From the NCBI GenBank assembly GCA_963837775.1, contig CAWIOX010000008.1:1-64000 (forward strand): 64,000 bases of DNA, read 5' to 3'. The DNA is from CAWIOX01 sp963837775 (GTDB taxonomy: Bacteria > Pseudomonadota > Gammaproteobacteria > Burkholderiales > Burkholderiaceae_D). Made by a program: the position numbers and the translations under genes. A model generated the notes under the pieces. The model was not told the origin of the DNA. It ran no database searches and saw only the letters and a list, made by a program, of their open reading frames with translations. This document shows, in pieces, positions 10,001-19,362 of this stretch. Each line of letters begins with the position of its first letter. Within the stretch, counting starts at the first letter, position 1.

Positions 10001-11212
10001 GTGTTTTGGGAAAAGAAGCTGTCGCATTGGGTGGATGACATCCGCAGCCATTCTGCACTGCCGTTGCGGCTGGAACTATGGAATGGCCAATATTTCAATT
10101 TCAGCCATGAATCGCCGCGTGTCACGATACGGATACCGCATGCGTCAGCACTGGTATATCTGCTGACGCCCTCCCTGTCCAACCTCGGCGAAGCCTACGT
10201 CGAAGGAAAAATCGATGTCGAAGGCGGCGCCAAGGAGATCATCGGCATCGTCAATGCCCTCGCACTACGCACCCTGAAGCCGCAGGGGAAATTTGCCCGC
10301 ATCGTGCGCACCGTTCACCACAACAAGGAAAAGGATGCGGAGGCGATCCGCTATCACTACGATGTCTCGAATGCGTTTTACCGCCTGTGGCTGGACGAGA
10401 ACATGGTGTATTCCTGCGCCTATTTCGAACAGGGCGATGAGGATCTGGCCACTGCCCAAATCAAGAAAATCGACCATATCCTGACCAAACTGCAAGTCAA
10501 ACCGGGCAATACCCTGCTCGATATCGGCTGTGGCTGGGGCGCCTTGGTACTGCGCGCGGCCCAGCATTTCGGCGCCCGCTGCGTCGGCATCACCTTGTCT
10601 GAAAATCAATATCTGCTGGCCCGGGAGCGCATCGCGGAAGCCGGTCTGGCCGACCGCGTCGAGATCCGTCTGCAAGATTACCGCGAAGTCAGCGGCAGCT
10701 TCGACCGCATCACCAGTGTCGGCATGTTCGAACACGTCGGCCTGAAACATCTGCCGGCCTACTTCGCCAAAATCAATGCGCTGCTGGCCGAGGACGGGCT
10801 GGCGATGAACCACGGCATCACCTCGACCGACCCGAACAGCGGCGAAACCGCTTTTGGCGGCGGCGAATTCATCGAAAAATACGTCTTTCCGCAAGGCGAA
10901 TTGCCGCACATCGGTCTGGTGCTGAAGACCATGCAGCAAGGCGGACTGGAAGCGATCGACGTCGAAAACCTGCGCCGCCATTATGCGAAAACCTGTAGCC
11001 TGTGGGCCGATAATTTTGAAGCGCATGCCGAGGCGATCAAGCTGCTGACCGACGAACGGCATTTCCGCATCTGGCGCGTCTATCTGGCCGGTTGCGCCCA
11101 TGCGTTCACGCAGGACTGGATTTCGCTGTATCAGGTGGTCTGCGTGAAGGCCGGACGCGACGCATCCACCCTGCCCTGGTCGCGCCGCCATATTTATTCC
11201 AATTCGCATTAA
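10001..11212 (+). CDS. cfa: Cyclopropane-fatty-acyl-phospholipid synthase
   Basis: 403 residues starting with GTG at 10001, with GGAGG at 9991-9995. The N-terminal lipid-binding part is followed by YHYDVSNAFYRLWLDENMVY, a Cfa hallmark, and a SAM-dependent methyltransferase core with DIGCGWGALVLRA at about residues 171-183. The C-terminal region carries FGGGEFIEKYVFP and RRHYAKT. The enzyme adds a methylene from SAM to cis double bonds of membrane phospholipid acyl chains, typically in stationary phase or acid stress. It stands alone. Confidence 0.93.
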   Translation: MFWEKKLSHWVDDIRSHSALPLRLELWNGQYFNFSHESPRVTIRIPHASALVYLLTPSLSNLGEAYVEGKIDVEGGAKEIIGIVNALALRTLKPQGKFARIVRTVHHNKEKDAEAIRYHYDVSNAFYRLWLDENMVYSCAYFEQGDEDLATAQIKKIDHILTKLQVKPGNTLLDIGCGWGALVLRAAQHFGARCVGITLSENQYLLARERIAEAGLADRVEIRLQDYREVSGSFDRITSVGMFEHVGLKHLPAYFAKINALLAEDGLAMNHGITSTDPNSGETAFGGGEFIEKYVFPQGELPHIGLVLKTMQQGGLEAIDVENLRRHYAKTCSLWADNFEAHAEAIKLLTDERHFRIWRVYLAGCAHAFTQDWISLYQVVCVKAGRDASTLPWSRRHIYSNSH

Positions 11213-11358
11213 AAACGATAACAGCGTTGCTTCTCCTTGCCGTGCTAAAGCACTGTCTTCGTCGGCGCGCCTTGTTCTCGTTTCTAATGCAAACAGGAAT
11301 TACCCCTCGATTCAGCAGCAGGAACCCCGCTGAAAAAATTCGCCCATGTGGCATGCAA

Positions 11359-12246
11359 TCACGCGGCAACACCCAGCTTTTCACGTAGCAACACGGTGAA
11401 AGCTTCGCGTGCCACATGACGCGAGCGCTCGCGATGCCAGACCAGCAGCGTCTGCGCCTGCCCGACCGCCGCTGGTGTCGGATGCGTGCGCAGGGTGCCG
11501 GCCGCGATATGCGCATCGAGTACCGCACGCGGCAGCAGGCTTACGCCCATGCCGGCCGCAACGCAAGCGATGATCGCCTCGAAGGAGCCGAACTCGTTGA
11601 GCTGCGCGATCTGCACGCCCTCAGCGCGCAGCCAGTCAATCAGCCGTTGCCGGTACGAGCAGCCTTCACGGAACGTAAACAAAGCCAGCGGTCCGCGCGC
11701 GGCGAGATCGGCGGTGCCGGCCAGCGTCGGCCAATCGGCAGCACTGATCAGCGCAGGCTCCTCCTCAATGATCGTTTCCATCGCCAGTTGCGGATGCATC
11801 ACCGGGGCAGAAACGAGTGCCGCATCGAGCTGATGCTGCAGCACGCCCTGGATCAGTTGCGCGGTCGGCCCGGTTGTCAGCCGCAGTTCAATCTTCGGAT
11901 GACGTGCACGCAAGGCCACGATCACTGCCGGCAGGCGGGCGGCCGCAGTAGTTTCCATCGAACCGAGGCGCAGCAGTCCTTGCGGCGTGTCATGGGTGCG
12001 CACCGCATCGGCAGCCTCTTCGGCCAACGCGAGCAGGCGCTCGGCGTAATCGACCAGCAAGCGTCCGGCCGGCGTAATCACCAACCTGCGGTTGATGCGG
12101 TCGAACAGCGGCGTCGCGAGTTCATCCTCAAGCTGGCGGATGCGTGCGGTCACATTCGACTGCACGGTGTTGAGCCGCAGCGCGGCTTGCGTGACGCTGC
12201 CGTCCTCGGCGACAGCGCGGAAAATGCGGAGGGCGGCGAGGTCCAT
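11359..12246 (-). CDS. LysR-family transcriptional regulator
   Basis: About 295 residues. The winged helix-turn-helix is at residues 1-60 (MDLAALRIFRAVAEDGSVTQ, AALRLNTVQSNVTARIRQLE), followed by a periplasmic-binding-protein-like effector domain. ATG 12246 starts the HTH; an ATG 15 nt upstream (12261) is also possible. It is divergent from the MFS exporter and tautomerase at 12351-13827, so these are its likely targets. The 104-bp intergenic region is A+T-rich and holds AAACgattGTTT near 12269, a possible half of a LysR site. Confidence 0.9.
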   Translation of the reverse strand: MDLAALRIFRAVAEDGSVTQAALRLNTVQSNVTARIRQLEDELATPLFDRINRRLVITPAGRLLVDYAERLLALAEEAADAVRTHDTPQGLLRLGSMETTAAARLPAVIVALRARHPKIELRLTTGPTAQLIQGVLQHQLDAALVSAPVMHPQLAMETIIEEEPALISAADWPTLAGTADLAARGPLALFTFREGCSYRQRLIDWLRAEGVQIAQLNEFGSFEAIIACVAAGMGVSLLPRAVLDAHIAAGTLRTHPTPAAVGQAQTLLVWHRERSRHVAREAFTVLLREKLGVAA

Positions 12247-12350
12247 GATGATAAACTCCATCTGTAAAAACGATTGTTTATATCATATTAAATCATTTTT
12301 CTTATTGTCATAAGTGGCGTATCGTGAATCCACAATAAAGGAATCTGACC

Positions 12351-13574
12351 GTGAATACTTCCTCCCCCACATCGGCCACATCTCCGGCACCGGCGCATAC
12401 CCTTCCGGCCAGCCGCCTGTCGCTGGCGCTGTTCGCCGCTTCCGGCCTGCTGGCACTGATGCTGGCCATGGGCATCGGCCGCTTCGCCTACACCGCGCTG
12501 CTGCCGCAGATGCGCGAAGAAGGTCTGCTGACCCATTCCGGCGGCGCATTGCTGGCGGGCGCCAACTATGCCGGCTATCTGGCCGGCGCGTTATGGGCGG
12601 CGTTCAGCCGCAATGCGAATCCGGTGTCGCGACTGGTCGGCGGCCTGCTTGGCAGTGTGGCGACAACGCTGGCCATGGGCTTTGATCTCGGCTTCAGCCT
12701 CTGGTGCATCGTGCGTTTCGCCGCCGGCGTCGCCAGCGCGGTAGTGTATGTATATGCGACCGGGATCGTGCTGCGGCGCTTGATGGCTGTCGGCGCACCG
12801 GGCTGGAGCACCCTGCATTATGTGGGGGTTGGCAGCGGCATCACGCTGTCGGCGCTGATCGCGCAGGCGATGCTCGATGGTCACGGCCATGCCGCCAACG
12901 GCTGGTGGTGGCTCGGCGCCATCGCGCTGCTGGCCGCATTGGGCGCGGCGAGCGGGCTGATACCGGCCGGCCGCAGTGCGCTTTCCGCCACTGAAACCGC
13001 CGCGCTGCAGGCGCACGCGGCAACACCCAGGCCGCTCGCCTGGCTGGCGGCGTCCTATGGGCTGGCCGGCTTCGGCTACATCGTCAACATGACTTTCATG
13101 CCGGTCATGTTGCGCAGCAATTCAGGCACCAGCGCAGCAGCCATGACAGGATGGCTGGTGGTCGGCATCGCCGCCATGCCGGCGACCGCGATCTGGATCC
13201 GGATTGCGCTGCGCCGCGGCATCTATCAGGCATTGATCGCCTGCACGCTGGTGCAGGCGATCGGCGTCGCACTACCGGTGCTGCTGCCCGGCGTGTCAGC
13301 GGCACTGGTCGGTGCAGCGCTGCTGGGCGGCACCTTCATGGGGATTGCCGGCCTCGCACAATGGCTGGCGCGCCTGCCGGACCCGCAGGCCAGCGCCCGG
13401 CGCATCGGTTTTCTCACCGCGTTCTATGGCGCCGGCCAGATCGCCGGGCCGCTGCTGGTCGCCGCACTAGACCGCGGCCAAGATTTCACGCTGCCGGTGC
13501 TGCTGGCTGCCGCTGCGCTGGTGATCAGCGCCGCACTGCTGGAAGTGTCACGGCGCGTCGAGCGCCTGAGCTGA
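12351..13574 (+). CDS. YbfB/YjiJ-type MFS transporter
   Basis: 407 residues, GTG start at 12351 with AAAGGA 11 nt upstream. About twelve hydrophobic segments, the first at LALFAASGLLALMLAMGIGR, where GIGRFAYTALLPQM is the characteristic motif of the YbfB/YjiJ branch of the major facilitator superfamily. Substrate unknown; most relatives are presumed exporters. It is divergent from a LysR gene and followed after 49 nt by a 4-oxalocrotonate tautomerase homologue. Confidence 0.87.
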   Translation: MNTSSPTSATSPAPAHTLPASRLSLALFAASGLLALMLAMGIGRFAYTALLPQMREEGLLTHSGGALLAGANYAGYLAGALWAAFSRNANPVSRLVGGLLGSVATTLAMGFDLGFSLWCIVRFAAGVASAVVYVYATGIVLRRLMAVGAPGWSTLHYVGVGSGITLSALIAQAMLDGHGHAANGWWWLGAIALLAALGAASGLIPAGRSALSATETAALQAHAATPRPLAWLAASYGLAGFGYIVNMTFMPVMLRSNSGTSAAAMTGWLVVGIAAMPATAIWIRIALRRGIYQALIACTLVQAIGVALPVLLPGVSAALVGAALLGGTFMGIAGLAQWLARLPDPQASARRIGFLTAFYGAGQIAGPLLVAALDRGQDFTLPVLLAAAALVISAALLEVSRRVERLS

Positions 13575-13623
13575 AGCGGTAATCCGCTACCCAATCATTT
13601 CAACTTAACCCCAGGAGAAAAAC

Positions 13624-13827
13624 ATGCCTTATGTGAATATCAAGATCACGCGCGAGCAGACCACGCAGGAACAGAAAGCGGCGCTGATACGCGGCGTCAC
13701 ACAATTGCTGGTCGATGTGCTGGGCAAAAATCCGCAGACCACCGTGGTCGTGATCGATGAAGTCGACACCGACAACTGGGGCATCGGGGGAGAAAGCGTC
13801 ACCGTACGACGCCGGGAGGGGAAGTAA
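13624..13827 (+). CDS. 4-oxalocrotonate tautomerase family protein
   Basis: 67 residues. MP at the start leaves the catalytic N-terminal proline after Met removal (PYVNIKITREQTT). The NWGIGGESV segment aligns with the GHFGIGG loop of 4-OT, with Trp in place of the usual active-site Phe. The arginine pattern differs from classical 4-OT, so the substrate may not be 2-hydroxymuconate. CAGGAG lies 7 nt upstream of the ATG. Last gene of the MFS cluster. Confidence 0.88.
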   Translation: MPYVNIKITREQTTQEQKAALIRGVTQLLVDVLGKNPQTTVVVIDEVDTDNWGIGGESVTVRRREGK

Positions 13828-13878
13828 TTGTTGAACTGCATCAACAACATTTTCAGCCTGAGGATCAGGTAAATCGCT

Positions 13879-13913
13879 CCTCAGTCAGGCAAGCGGCGCT
13901 TGCCTGACTGAGG
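13879..13913. terminator. Bidirectional stem-loop between tautomerase and HIT genes
   Basis: Perfect 16-bp inverted repeat with a 3-nt loop (left arm CCTCAGTCAGGCAAGC, loop GGC) between two convergent genes. It lacks a strong T tract on either side, so it may act as a transcript-end stabiliser or weak bidirectional terminator. Confidence 0.55.
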
Positions 13914-13917
13914 ATGT

Positions 13918-14322
13918 CTAAAGCACCGTGATTTTCTGCGCATATTCCCGTAATTTCTCGATACCGGGTTCATTGCGCGGCCAGACCAGTTCGGCGCCGT
14001 CGCCGTGATAGCGCGGCACTACGTGCAGATGCAGATGCGGCACGGTTTGCCAACCGGCCGGCTTGTTGCTTTGCAGGATGGTCATGCCATCCGGCTGATA
14101 GGCGATCTGGATCGCTTGCGCGATCTTCCTGGCGGCGCGCATCATCGCTGCCGCCGAGTCCTCATCGGCATCCATCAGAGTCTCGTATGGTTTTTTGGTG
14201 GCGACCAGCACATGGCCGGGATTGACCTGCCCGGCATCCATGAATGCATACACATACTCATCCTCGTACACTTTCACGCTGGGCAACTCGCCGCTAATGA
14301 TTTTTTCGAAGATTGTTTTCAA
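13918..14322 (-). CDS. HIT family nucleotide hydrolase
   Basis: 134 residues, full length for the family. The signature PHLHLHVVPRYHGD near residue 95 holds the catalytic histidine triad. The fold hydrolyses or transfers nucleoside monophosphates from dinucleotides or aminoacyl/acyl adenylates. The N-terminal FEKIISGELPSVKVYED is typical of the Hint/HIT group. It lies about 30 nt downstream of msrA on the same strand. Confidence 0.92.
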   Translation of the reverse strand: MKTIFEKIISGELPSVKVYEDEYVYAFMDAGQVNPGHVLVATKKPYETLMDADEDSAAAMMRAARKIAQAIQIAYQPDGMTILQSNKPAGWQTVPHLHLHVVPRYHGDGAELVWPRNEPGIEKLREYAQKITVL

Positions 14323-14352
14323 AATTGATCCTCCGGTTTCAAAAGCGCTGCC

Positions 14353-14884
14353 TCAAGCCTTGCTCTTGGCGGCAAAAACTTGTCTGAACTTATCCAGTTT
14401 TGGCGCGACCACAAACGCGCAATAGCCCTGAAAAGGATGCTGGCGGAAATAATTCTGGTGATAATCCTCGGCCTTGTAATACGTTTCTTCGGGACGCAAC
14501 TCGGTCACGATAGGCGCATCCCAGACGTTCGCCATCTCGGCAATCACCTGTCTGGCGGTCATTTCCTGCTGCGGCGTATGGAAAAAAATCACCGAACGGT
14601 ACTGGCTGCCGCAGTCGTTGCCCTGCCGGTTCAGCGTGGTCGGATCATGGATCGTGAAGAATACTTCCAGAATTTCCCGGTAGCTGACTACGGCCGGATC
14701 GAAGCGTCAACCGCACCACCTCGGCATGACCGGTGCTGCCCTCGCAGACCTGCTCGTAGCTGGGGTCGGGCACATGGCCGCCGGTATAGCCCGACTCGAC
14801 CTGCTGCACGCCTGCCAGTTCCTGATACACCGCTTCCAGGCACCAGAAGCAGCCACCGCCCAAAGTTGCAATTTCGGTCGTCAT
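14353..14884 (-). CDS. msrA: Peptide-methionine (S)-S-oxide reductase, one frame break
   Basis: Leftward from ATG 14884, preceded by a GGAAGGGGGG purine run. The catalytic motif GCFWC lies at residues 10-15 of MTTEIATLGGGCFWCLEAVY, followed by GYTGGHVPDPSYEQVCEGST and GHAEVVRLT. The frame then fails near 14705, where LRSGRSQLPGNS stands in for the conserved FDP..YREIL segment. It resumes as IFFHTPQQEMTARQVIAEM and ends with YCAFVVAPKLDKFRQVF. Total about 177 codons, normal for MsrA, which reduces oxidised methionine with thioredoxin. A single indel explains the break. Confidence 0.9.
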
Positions 14885-15009
14885 ATTGCCCCCCTTCCAT
14901 ATTTGCATGTCATGACTTTAGCGCAAACAATTACGGCTTGCATAGCTAATTACTCTTGCACCTGACGCATGCTTTTTCGGCATAATGGCTAAAACTTATC
15001 GGGCTACAG

Positions 15010-15525
15010 ATGCACACACGTTCTCCACGCGCAAAATCAGACGAATTCAATACCGGCCATTTCCGCAAGGCGCTATCGCAGTTTGCCACCGGCGTGACGA
15101 TCATCACCACCCGCTTGGCGGATGGTACTTTTCTCGGCCTGACCGCCAGTTCCTTCAATTCCGTATCGCTGGACCCGCCTCTGGTGTTGTGGAGCCTCGC
15201 CAGCCAGGCCAGCAGCATGCCGGTATTTTCAGGCAATTCACATTATGTGATCAATGTGCTGGGTGCCGACCAGATGGCGCTGGCCGAGCGATTTTCCAGG
15301 CGGATTGAAAACCGTTTTGAAGGTGTCGATTTTGAGCTGTCGCGCACCGGCCATCCGATTCTGAAAGGCGTTTCCGCCTGGTTCGAATGTCATAACCGCA
15401 GCCGCTATCCGGAAGGCGACCATGTGATTTTTGTCGGCGAGGTCGAACATTGCAAGGTCCACCCGCAACCGGCACTGGTGTTTCATGCCGGCCAATTCGT
15501 CGCGACACAAACCATCAATAAATAA
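15010..15525 (+). CDS. Flavin reductase domain protein
   Basis: 171 residues with the flavin-reductase-like split barrel: FRKALSQFATGVTIITTRLA, GLTASSFNSVSLDPPLVLWS, and SGNSHYVINVLGADQ. Members reduce FMN/FAD with NAD(P)H, often for a partner monooxygenase; no such partner is adjacent here, so the physiological acceptor is unknown. The stop codon lies inside the left end of the first dispersed repeat copy. Confidence 0.85.
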   Translation: MHTRSPRAKSDEFNTGHFRKALSQFATGVTIITTRLADGTFLGLTASSFNSVSLDPPLVLWSLASQASSMPVFSGNSHYVINVLGADQMALAERFSRRIENRFEGVDFELSRTGHPILKGVSAWFECHNRSRYPEGDHVIFVGEVEHCKVHPQPALVFHAGQFVATQTINK

Positions 15526-15604
15526 TACTCCCGGCGGTATTTTTCAAACGACAATGAATACGTGCGGGGAATGCCATTTTTCACCGCATACTCCCCTATT
15601 TTTA
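15521..15604 (+). repeat. Dispersed intergenic repeat, copy 1
   Basis: Forward copy of the roughly 85-bp family: left block AATACTCCCGGCGGTATTTTT, core GAATACGTGCGG, right block CCGCATACTCCCCTATTTTT. It lies between convergent genes and its left edge overlaps the flavin reductase stop codon. Confidence 0.8.
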
Positions 15605-15667
15605 CAAAAAACAGGGGCTGAAAAACGGCCGCAGCCGGCACTCCTTTGGGCGCCGGCCCTGATTGCA

Positions 15668-16693
15668 CTACCAGCGTGAATAATGGTCTTGCGTCACGCC
15701 GACCAGACGCCGCACCAGGCGCGGCGGGGCTTGCCGGCTGCGCTTGACCCAGCCGCTGAAGCAGCCGATCGGTTGCACATACCGGCTGCTGGCCAGCAGC
15801 AGATTCCTGCTTTCACAACGCGCGCCTTCGGGCTGAAACTGCAGGTCGAGCAAGCCGTCATCGGTGCGGATATGCCACGCTGCCAGCGGGTCGTCCGGCT
15901 TGAAATCGAATTGCGCATTCCCAAGGGGAAATAGCTCGCCGTCCAGCCACAAGGCATTTTCCTGGCCGCCGAAAAAACCGGCCTGCAGGTTGAAGCCGAG
16001 GTGCAGATCATGCGCCGCGGCCCGGCGCCATGCGGTTTCCCGCGCCAGCAAGCCGTTCGAATAATCGAAGCTGGCGACCCCGCCCTGCAAATCATAGGAT
16101 CTGCCGCGCACCCGAACCTGCCCGGTGAGCGGCATGCCGGATGATTTTTGCGTCGCATGGGCCGAACCGCCCTCGACGCTGCCCACCGCCAGCAGCAATG
16201 GCGCCGTCCCGGCCGCGTCGAATTCGGCATCGATTTCGAAGCGGCCGCAACGCAGGCTGAGCTGATAGCACTCGCTGCCGGCCAGTTGCCGGTATCCGAT
16301 GCGATGGTTCAGAAAACGGAAATGACTGGCGGCACCGCTGGCCGGACAGTCGCCGACGCTGGCAGTCAGGCCCGGCCAGCCATTCTGAGAATAGGCGGCC
16401 ACCTCGGTGCGCTGGACGCGATCGAAGGCGTAGGCGAAAGCGGTATTGGTCCATCCGAGATCGACGATGGCGATGCCGCAGAACAGCTCTTCCGTCGACA
16501 ACGCCACGTATTGCCAGCGCTTGTGATGAAAATGCCGCCACACCCGGCTGCGTGCGTAAGGGGCGGCCAGGCCTGACCAGTCGACCCGGTCGGCCGCACC
16601 GGCAAAGCGGCCGAAACACGGCTGTCCATCAGGACCCAGCACGTCGGCTGGCGCTGCCGGCAAGCCGGCAAGAGCGATCAGGGGTGCTTTCAT
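15668..16693 (-). CDS. DUF2804 family protein
   Basis: 341 residues. Features typical of DUF2804: the N-terminal GRFAGAADRVDW, the central WRHFHHKRWQYVALST and IVDLGWTNTAFAYAFDR, and near the end NLQAGFFGGQENALWLDGEL. The fold is mostly beta and resembles hydroxyneurosporene-dehydrogenase/lipocalin-like sheets; no catalytic activity is established. No signal peptide is obvious. It stands alone, convergent with the flavin reductase gene. Family membership is from recognition of motif order; function unknown. Confidence 0.8.
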   Translation of the reverse strand: MKAPLIALAGLPAAPADVLGPDGQPCFGRFAGAADRVDWSGLAAPYARSRVWRHFHHKRWQYVALSTEELFCGIAIVDLGWTNTAFAYAFDRVQRTEVAAYSQNGWPGLTASVGDCPASGAASHFRFLNHRIGYRQLAGSECYQLSLRCGRFEIDAEFDAAGTAPLLLAVGSVEGGSAHATQKSSGMPLTGQVRVRGRSYDLQGGVASFDYSNGLLARETAWRRAAAHDLHLGFNLQAGFFGGQENALWLDGELFPLGNAQFDFKPDDPLAAWHIRTDDGLLDLQFQPEGARCESRNLLLASSRYVQPIGCFSGWVKRSRQAPPRLVRRLVGVTQDHYSRW

Positions 16694-16858
16694 GGCGACC
16701 TTCTCCCGGCACGATTTTCAGCAGCGCATACAATCAGATACATGCATGTCTTCTGCACTCATTTTAGGTTTATCCGGCTGGCAGTTGCAATGTTATTGCT
16801 CAACTATTCACCGGAAGTCGTGCCGTTTCCGCATCAAAGCCAAACCCGATGCCGGCTG

Positions 16859-17543
16859 CTAAAAACGGTAACCAAGCGCAAAACTGAGCGCCAGCGGATC
16901 CAGCCGTAGATCCATCGTCTGGCCGGTCGAAAAATGGGTGGTCGTTTTCAGATACGTCTTGGTCACGGCCAGGTCGGCAAACCACTTGTCATTGATCGCA
17001 TACGTCACGCCGACTTGCGGCGTGATGCCGAACCTGGAGTCGACGGTAAAGGTGGTCGGGGTGCTGCTGCCGGTATTGGTCACGGCGGTCAGCGCGCCGC
17101 TGCCGGTTTCCTTCTGGAAACGGGCATAGGTCAAACCCAGGCCGATATAAGGACGCAGCGTCGCTTTCGGCTCCATAAAGCGCCATTGCAGGAACAGCGT
17201 CGGCGGCAAGCATTCGAACCGTGCCCAGTTTGCCCACGCCCTTGATCGAGCCATCGCCCTCCAGTACATGGGTGTAAGGGATGCCGAGGTGGAATTCCGC
17301 CGACAGATGGTCGGTAAACATGTAACTGGCGGCAATGATCGCCTCGGTATCGCTCTTCACATCGGCCTTGGTGCCGGGCAGCGCCGGTGCGCTCATGTCG
17401 CCGCTGTCGACTTTGGGCGTGATCTGATTGATCCCGGCTTTGACTGCCCAGCTACCCGCGCTTTGCGCGCAGGCCGCCATGCTGGCCGTCAGCGCGATCG
17501 CTGCTGACAGTACTATAATTGCGCCTTGATATTGTTTTTTCAT
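16859..17543 (-). CDS. ompW: OmpW-family outer membrane beta-barrel, one frame break
   Basis: ATG 17543 opens a signal peptide (MKKQYQGAIIVLSAAIALTA, cleaved after ACAQS). Mature strands include GSWAVKAGINQITPKVDSGD and TDHLSAEFHLGIPYTHVLEG. The second half reads LRPYIGLGLTYARF, KWFADLAVTKTYLKT and ends LALSFALGYRF, with the C-terminal Phe used by the BAM complex. The frame changes near 17205, where the expected L-P-P-T-L sequence before LFLQWRFM is broken by one indel. About 228 codons in all, normal for OmpW, a small eight-stranded porin for hydrophobic compounds. Confidence 0.88.
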
Positions 17544-17579
17544 ATTGTCTCCTGAACCTTCCATTTTTAATAACACCCA

Positions 17580-17834
17580 ATGCCATCCACAGAATTGATC
17601 GGTTACGCTGCTGCCATCTTGACCACTACCGCATTCATCCCGCAAGCGTGGCTGACCTGGAGATCGCGCCGGGTGGAGGGCGTATCGCTGGGCATGTACA
17701 GCATCTTCACGCTGGGGGTCGCAATGTGGCTGGCCTACGGCTTGCTGATCGGGGCCTGGCCCGTGGTCGCAGCCAATGCGATGACCCTGCTGTTGGCCCT
17801 GTTCATCCTGTCGATGAAAATCCGCTATGGCTGA
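17580..17834 (+). CDS. SemiSWEET-type PQ-loop transporter
   Basis: 84 residues, three hydrophobic helices. The first contains FIPQAWLTWRSR with the PQ motif; VEGVSLGMYSIFTLGVAMW and the last helix follow, as in bacterial SemiSWEETs, which dimerise to pass sugars across the inner membrane. It is divergent from ompW, with 36 bp between the starts. Substrate is not predictable. Confidence 0.85.
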   Translation: MPSTELIGYAAAILTTTAFIPQAWLTWRSRRVEGVSLGMYSIFTLGVAMWLAYGLLIGAWPVVAANAMTLLLALFILSMKIRYG

Positions 17835-17863
17835 ACATGGGCGACATGCTCAGCCCGGCAAGC

Positions 17864-19258
17864 CTACAGCCAGCCTCTGGTGACCATTTCCTTGGACACA
17901 TAACGCGCCAGCAGCAGATTGGTAAATGGTGTCGGATGCACGCTATCGGCAAACTTGTAATGCTGATCGGCACCGGCGATCAGATTGTTTTTGTTGCACA
18001 CCAGCGAAGAATGCAGCAGGTTTTTCGTCTGCGGCAATGGATTGTCCGAATCGACATCGGCACAGGCCGCTGTCGTTACATTGCTCAAGCCATAAGGCCC
18101 CGGATTAGTGGCCTGATCGCGATCAATCGTATAGGCATCAACCAGCAGAACCTTGGATTGCCCCGCCAGTCCGGCCGCCAGATGGCTGTTGAATGTGGTG
18201 ACCATCGCACTCAGCCAGCCTTGCACCGCCGCAGATTGCGCCAACGCATAAGGGGTTTTGCTGGCATCGGGCAGATTCAGCACCGTGACGTAATTGGCGC
18301 CATTGGCAACGATCTGCGCGGTGACAAGGGCTGCCAACTGATCGCCGGCAGTCGCCATCGCGGCCACGTAGCTGGCCAGTTTCGCAGGATCGGCCGCATA
18401 CGCGGCGCCGGCAGCCGCGCCGGCGCTGGCCGCTGCCGCCTGGGCTGACGCCACCGCTGCCGGCACATTCGCCGCCGGAAAACCTTGCCCGATCGCCGCA
18501 GTGTATGCGGCCACCGTCAGCGTGGTCGCGGTATGCGCAGGATTCGCCAATTCGGTGCCAAAAGCCAGCTGAATTGCCGGCAGCGCTGTCGCCGGGCTAG
18601 TGGAACCGGCCGCCAGCGTGCCGATCAGCGTCGTTGCATACTGATTGCCGCCGGCCAGCGTTGCTGCTGCCGTTGCATCCAGCTTTAGCTGATTTGCCTG
18701 AAAAAGAAGATCATTGCCGCCAGCCAGCACAAACACGATTTCATCGCCTTTGAACTTGCCGCCCGCCTTCGCCAGATGGTTGGCGACCTGCGTCACGACG
18801 GGCACCGTCAATTGGCCCAATTGACTGCTTGCATGTTGATCGACATACGCAATATTCGCCGGCCCGACTGTTCCCGTCACGCGCGCGCCGCCTTGCGCAT
18901 ACGAGGTGCAGGCCGGTACAAACGAAATTGCCGCAGAAAAACTGGCAAGCAGGCCATTGCTGGCCAAGCCGGTTTCGGCCGCGCATGGCGCCGGCAGCCC
19001 CATGGTTGCCGCCATCAATTCGGTCCAGTTGCTGGCCGCATTCTTGCCGTCCGCGCCGATATCGTTGACCGTGTATTTGCCGCCGCCCAAAGCCTTGACG
19101 CCACCCACAGCATAAGTACCGACATCGCTCAGGCTGTCGCCGAAGGACACCTGGGCACTGAACTTGAGCTTGGGCGCTTGATCGCCGCCACCACCGCCGC
19201 CGCAACCGGCCAGAATGGCCGAGGTGAGCAGTGCCAACGCAAATGTACTTTGACGCAT
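17864..19258 (-). CDS. SGNH/GDSL-family lipoprotein esterase
   Basis: 464 residues from ATG 19258. Signal MRQSTFALALLTSAILAGC has a lipobox LAGC followed by a Gly run, so a lipidated surface or periplasmic enzyme is expected. Block I FGDSLSDVGTY (Ser about residue 42), block III AGGND, and block V DSVHPTPF supply the catalytic Ser, Asn and Asp/His. An Ala-rich middle section (roughly residues 240-330) looks low-complexity. Likely an esterase or lipase. No autotransporter domain follows. An inverted repeat sits 29 bp upstream of the start. Confidence 0.87.
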   Translation of the reverse strand: MRQSTFALALLTSAILAGCGGGGGGDQAPKLKFSAQVSFGDSLSDVGTYAVGGVKALGGGKYTVNDIGADGKNAASNWTELMAATMGLPAPCAAETGLASNGLLASFSAAISFVPACTSYAQGGARVTGTVGPANIAYVDQHASSQLGQLTVPVVTQVANHLAKAGGKFKGDEIVFVLAGGNDLLFQANQLKLDATAAATLAGGNQYATTLIGTLAAGSTSPATALPAIQLAFGTELANPAHTATTLTVAAYTAAIGQGFPAANVPAAVASAQAAAASAGAAAGAAYAADPAKLASYVAAMATAGDQLAALVTAQIVANGANYVTVLNLPDASKTPYALAQSAAVQGWLSAMVTTFNSHLAAGLAGQSKVLLVDAYTIDRDQATNPGPYGLSNVTTAACADVDSDNPLPQTKNLLHSSLVCNKNNLIAGADQHYKFADSVHPTPFTNLLLARYVSKEMVTRGWL

Positions 19259-19286
19259 TGTGTCTCCTATGGATTCATTGTAGTTT

Positions 19287-19306
19287 AATAGAACGCTCGT
19301 TCTATT
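19287..19306. promoter_or_regulatory. Perfect inverted repeat upstream of the GDSL lipoprotein gene
   Basis: 9-bp arms AATAGAACG and CGTTCTATT separated by CT, 29-48 bp upstream of ATG 19258. The size and symmetry are those of a TetR-type dimer operator. It could also be read as a short rightward stem-loop with a T tract, but no rightward gene ends here. Operator function is inferred. Confidence 0.5.
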
Positions 19307-19362
19307 TTTGTGCCTACAATATGCCATCGATTCACATGCCTGCCTACAAAATCGGCAGTGCT

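Noticed and set aside
18277..18690. Repeated alanine-rich segments as a tandem repeat array
   Set aside because: They are low-complexity codons within the GDSL protein without a regular DNA unit.
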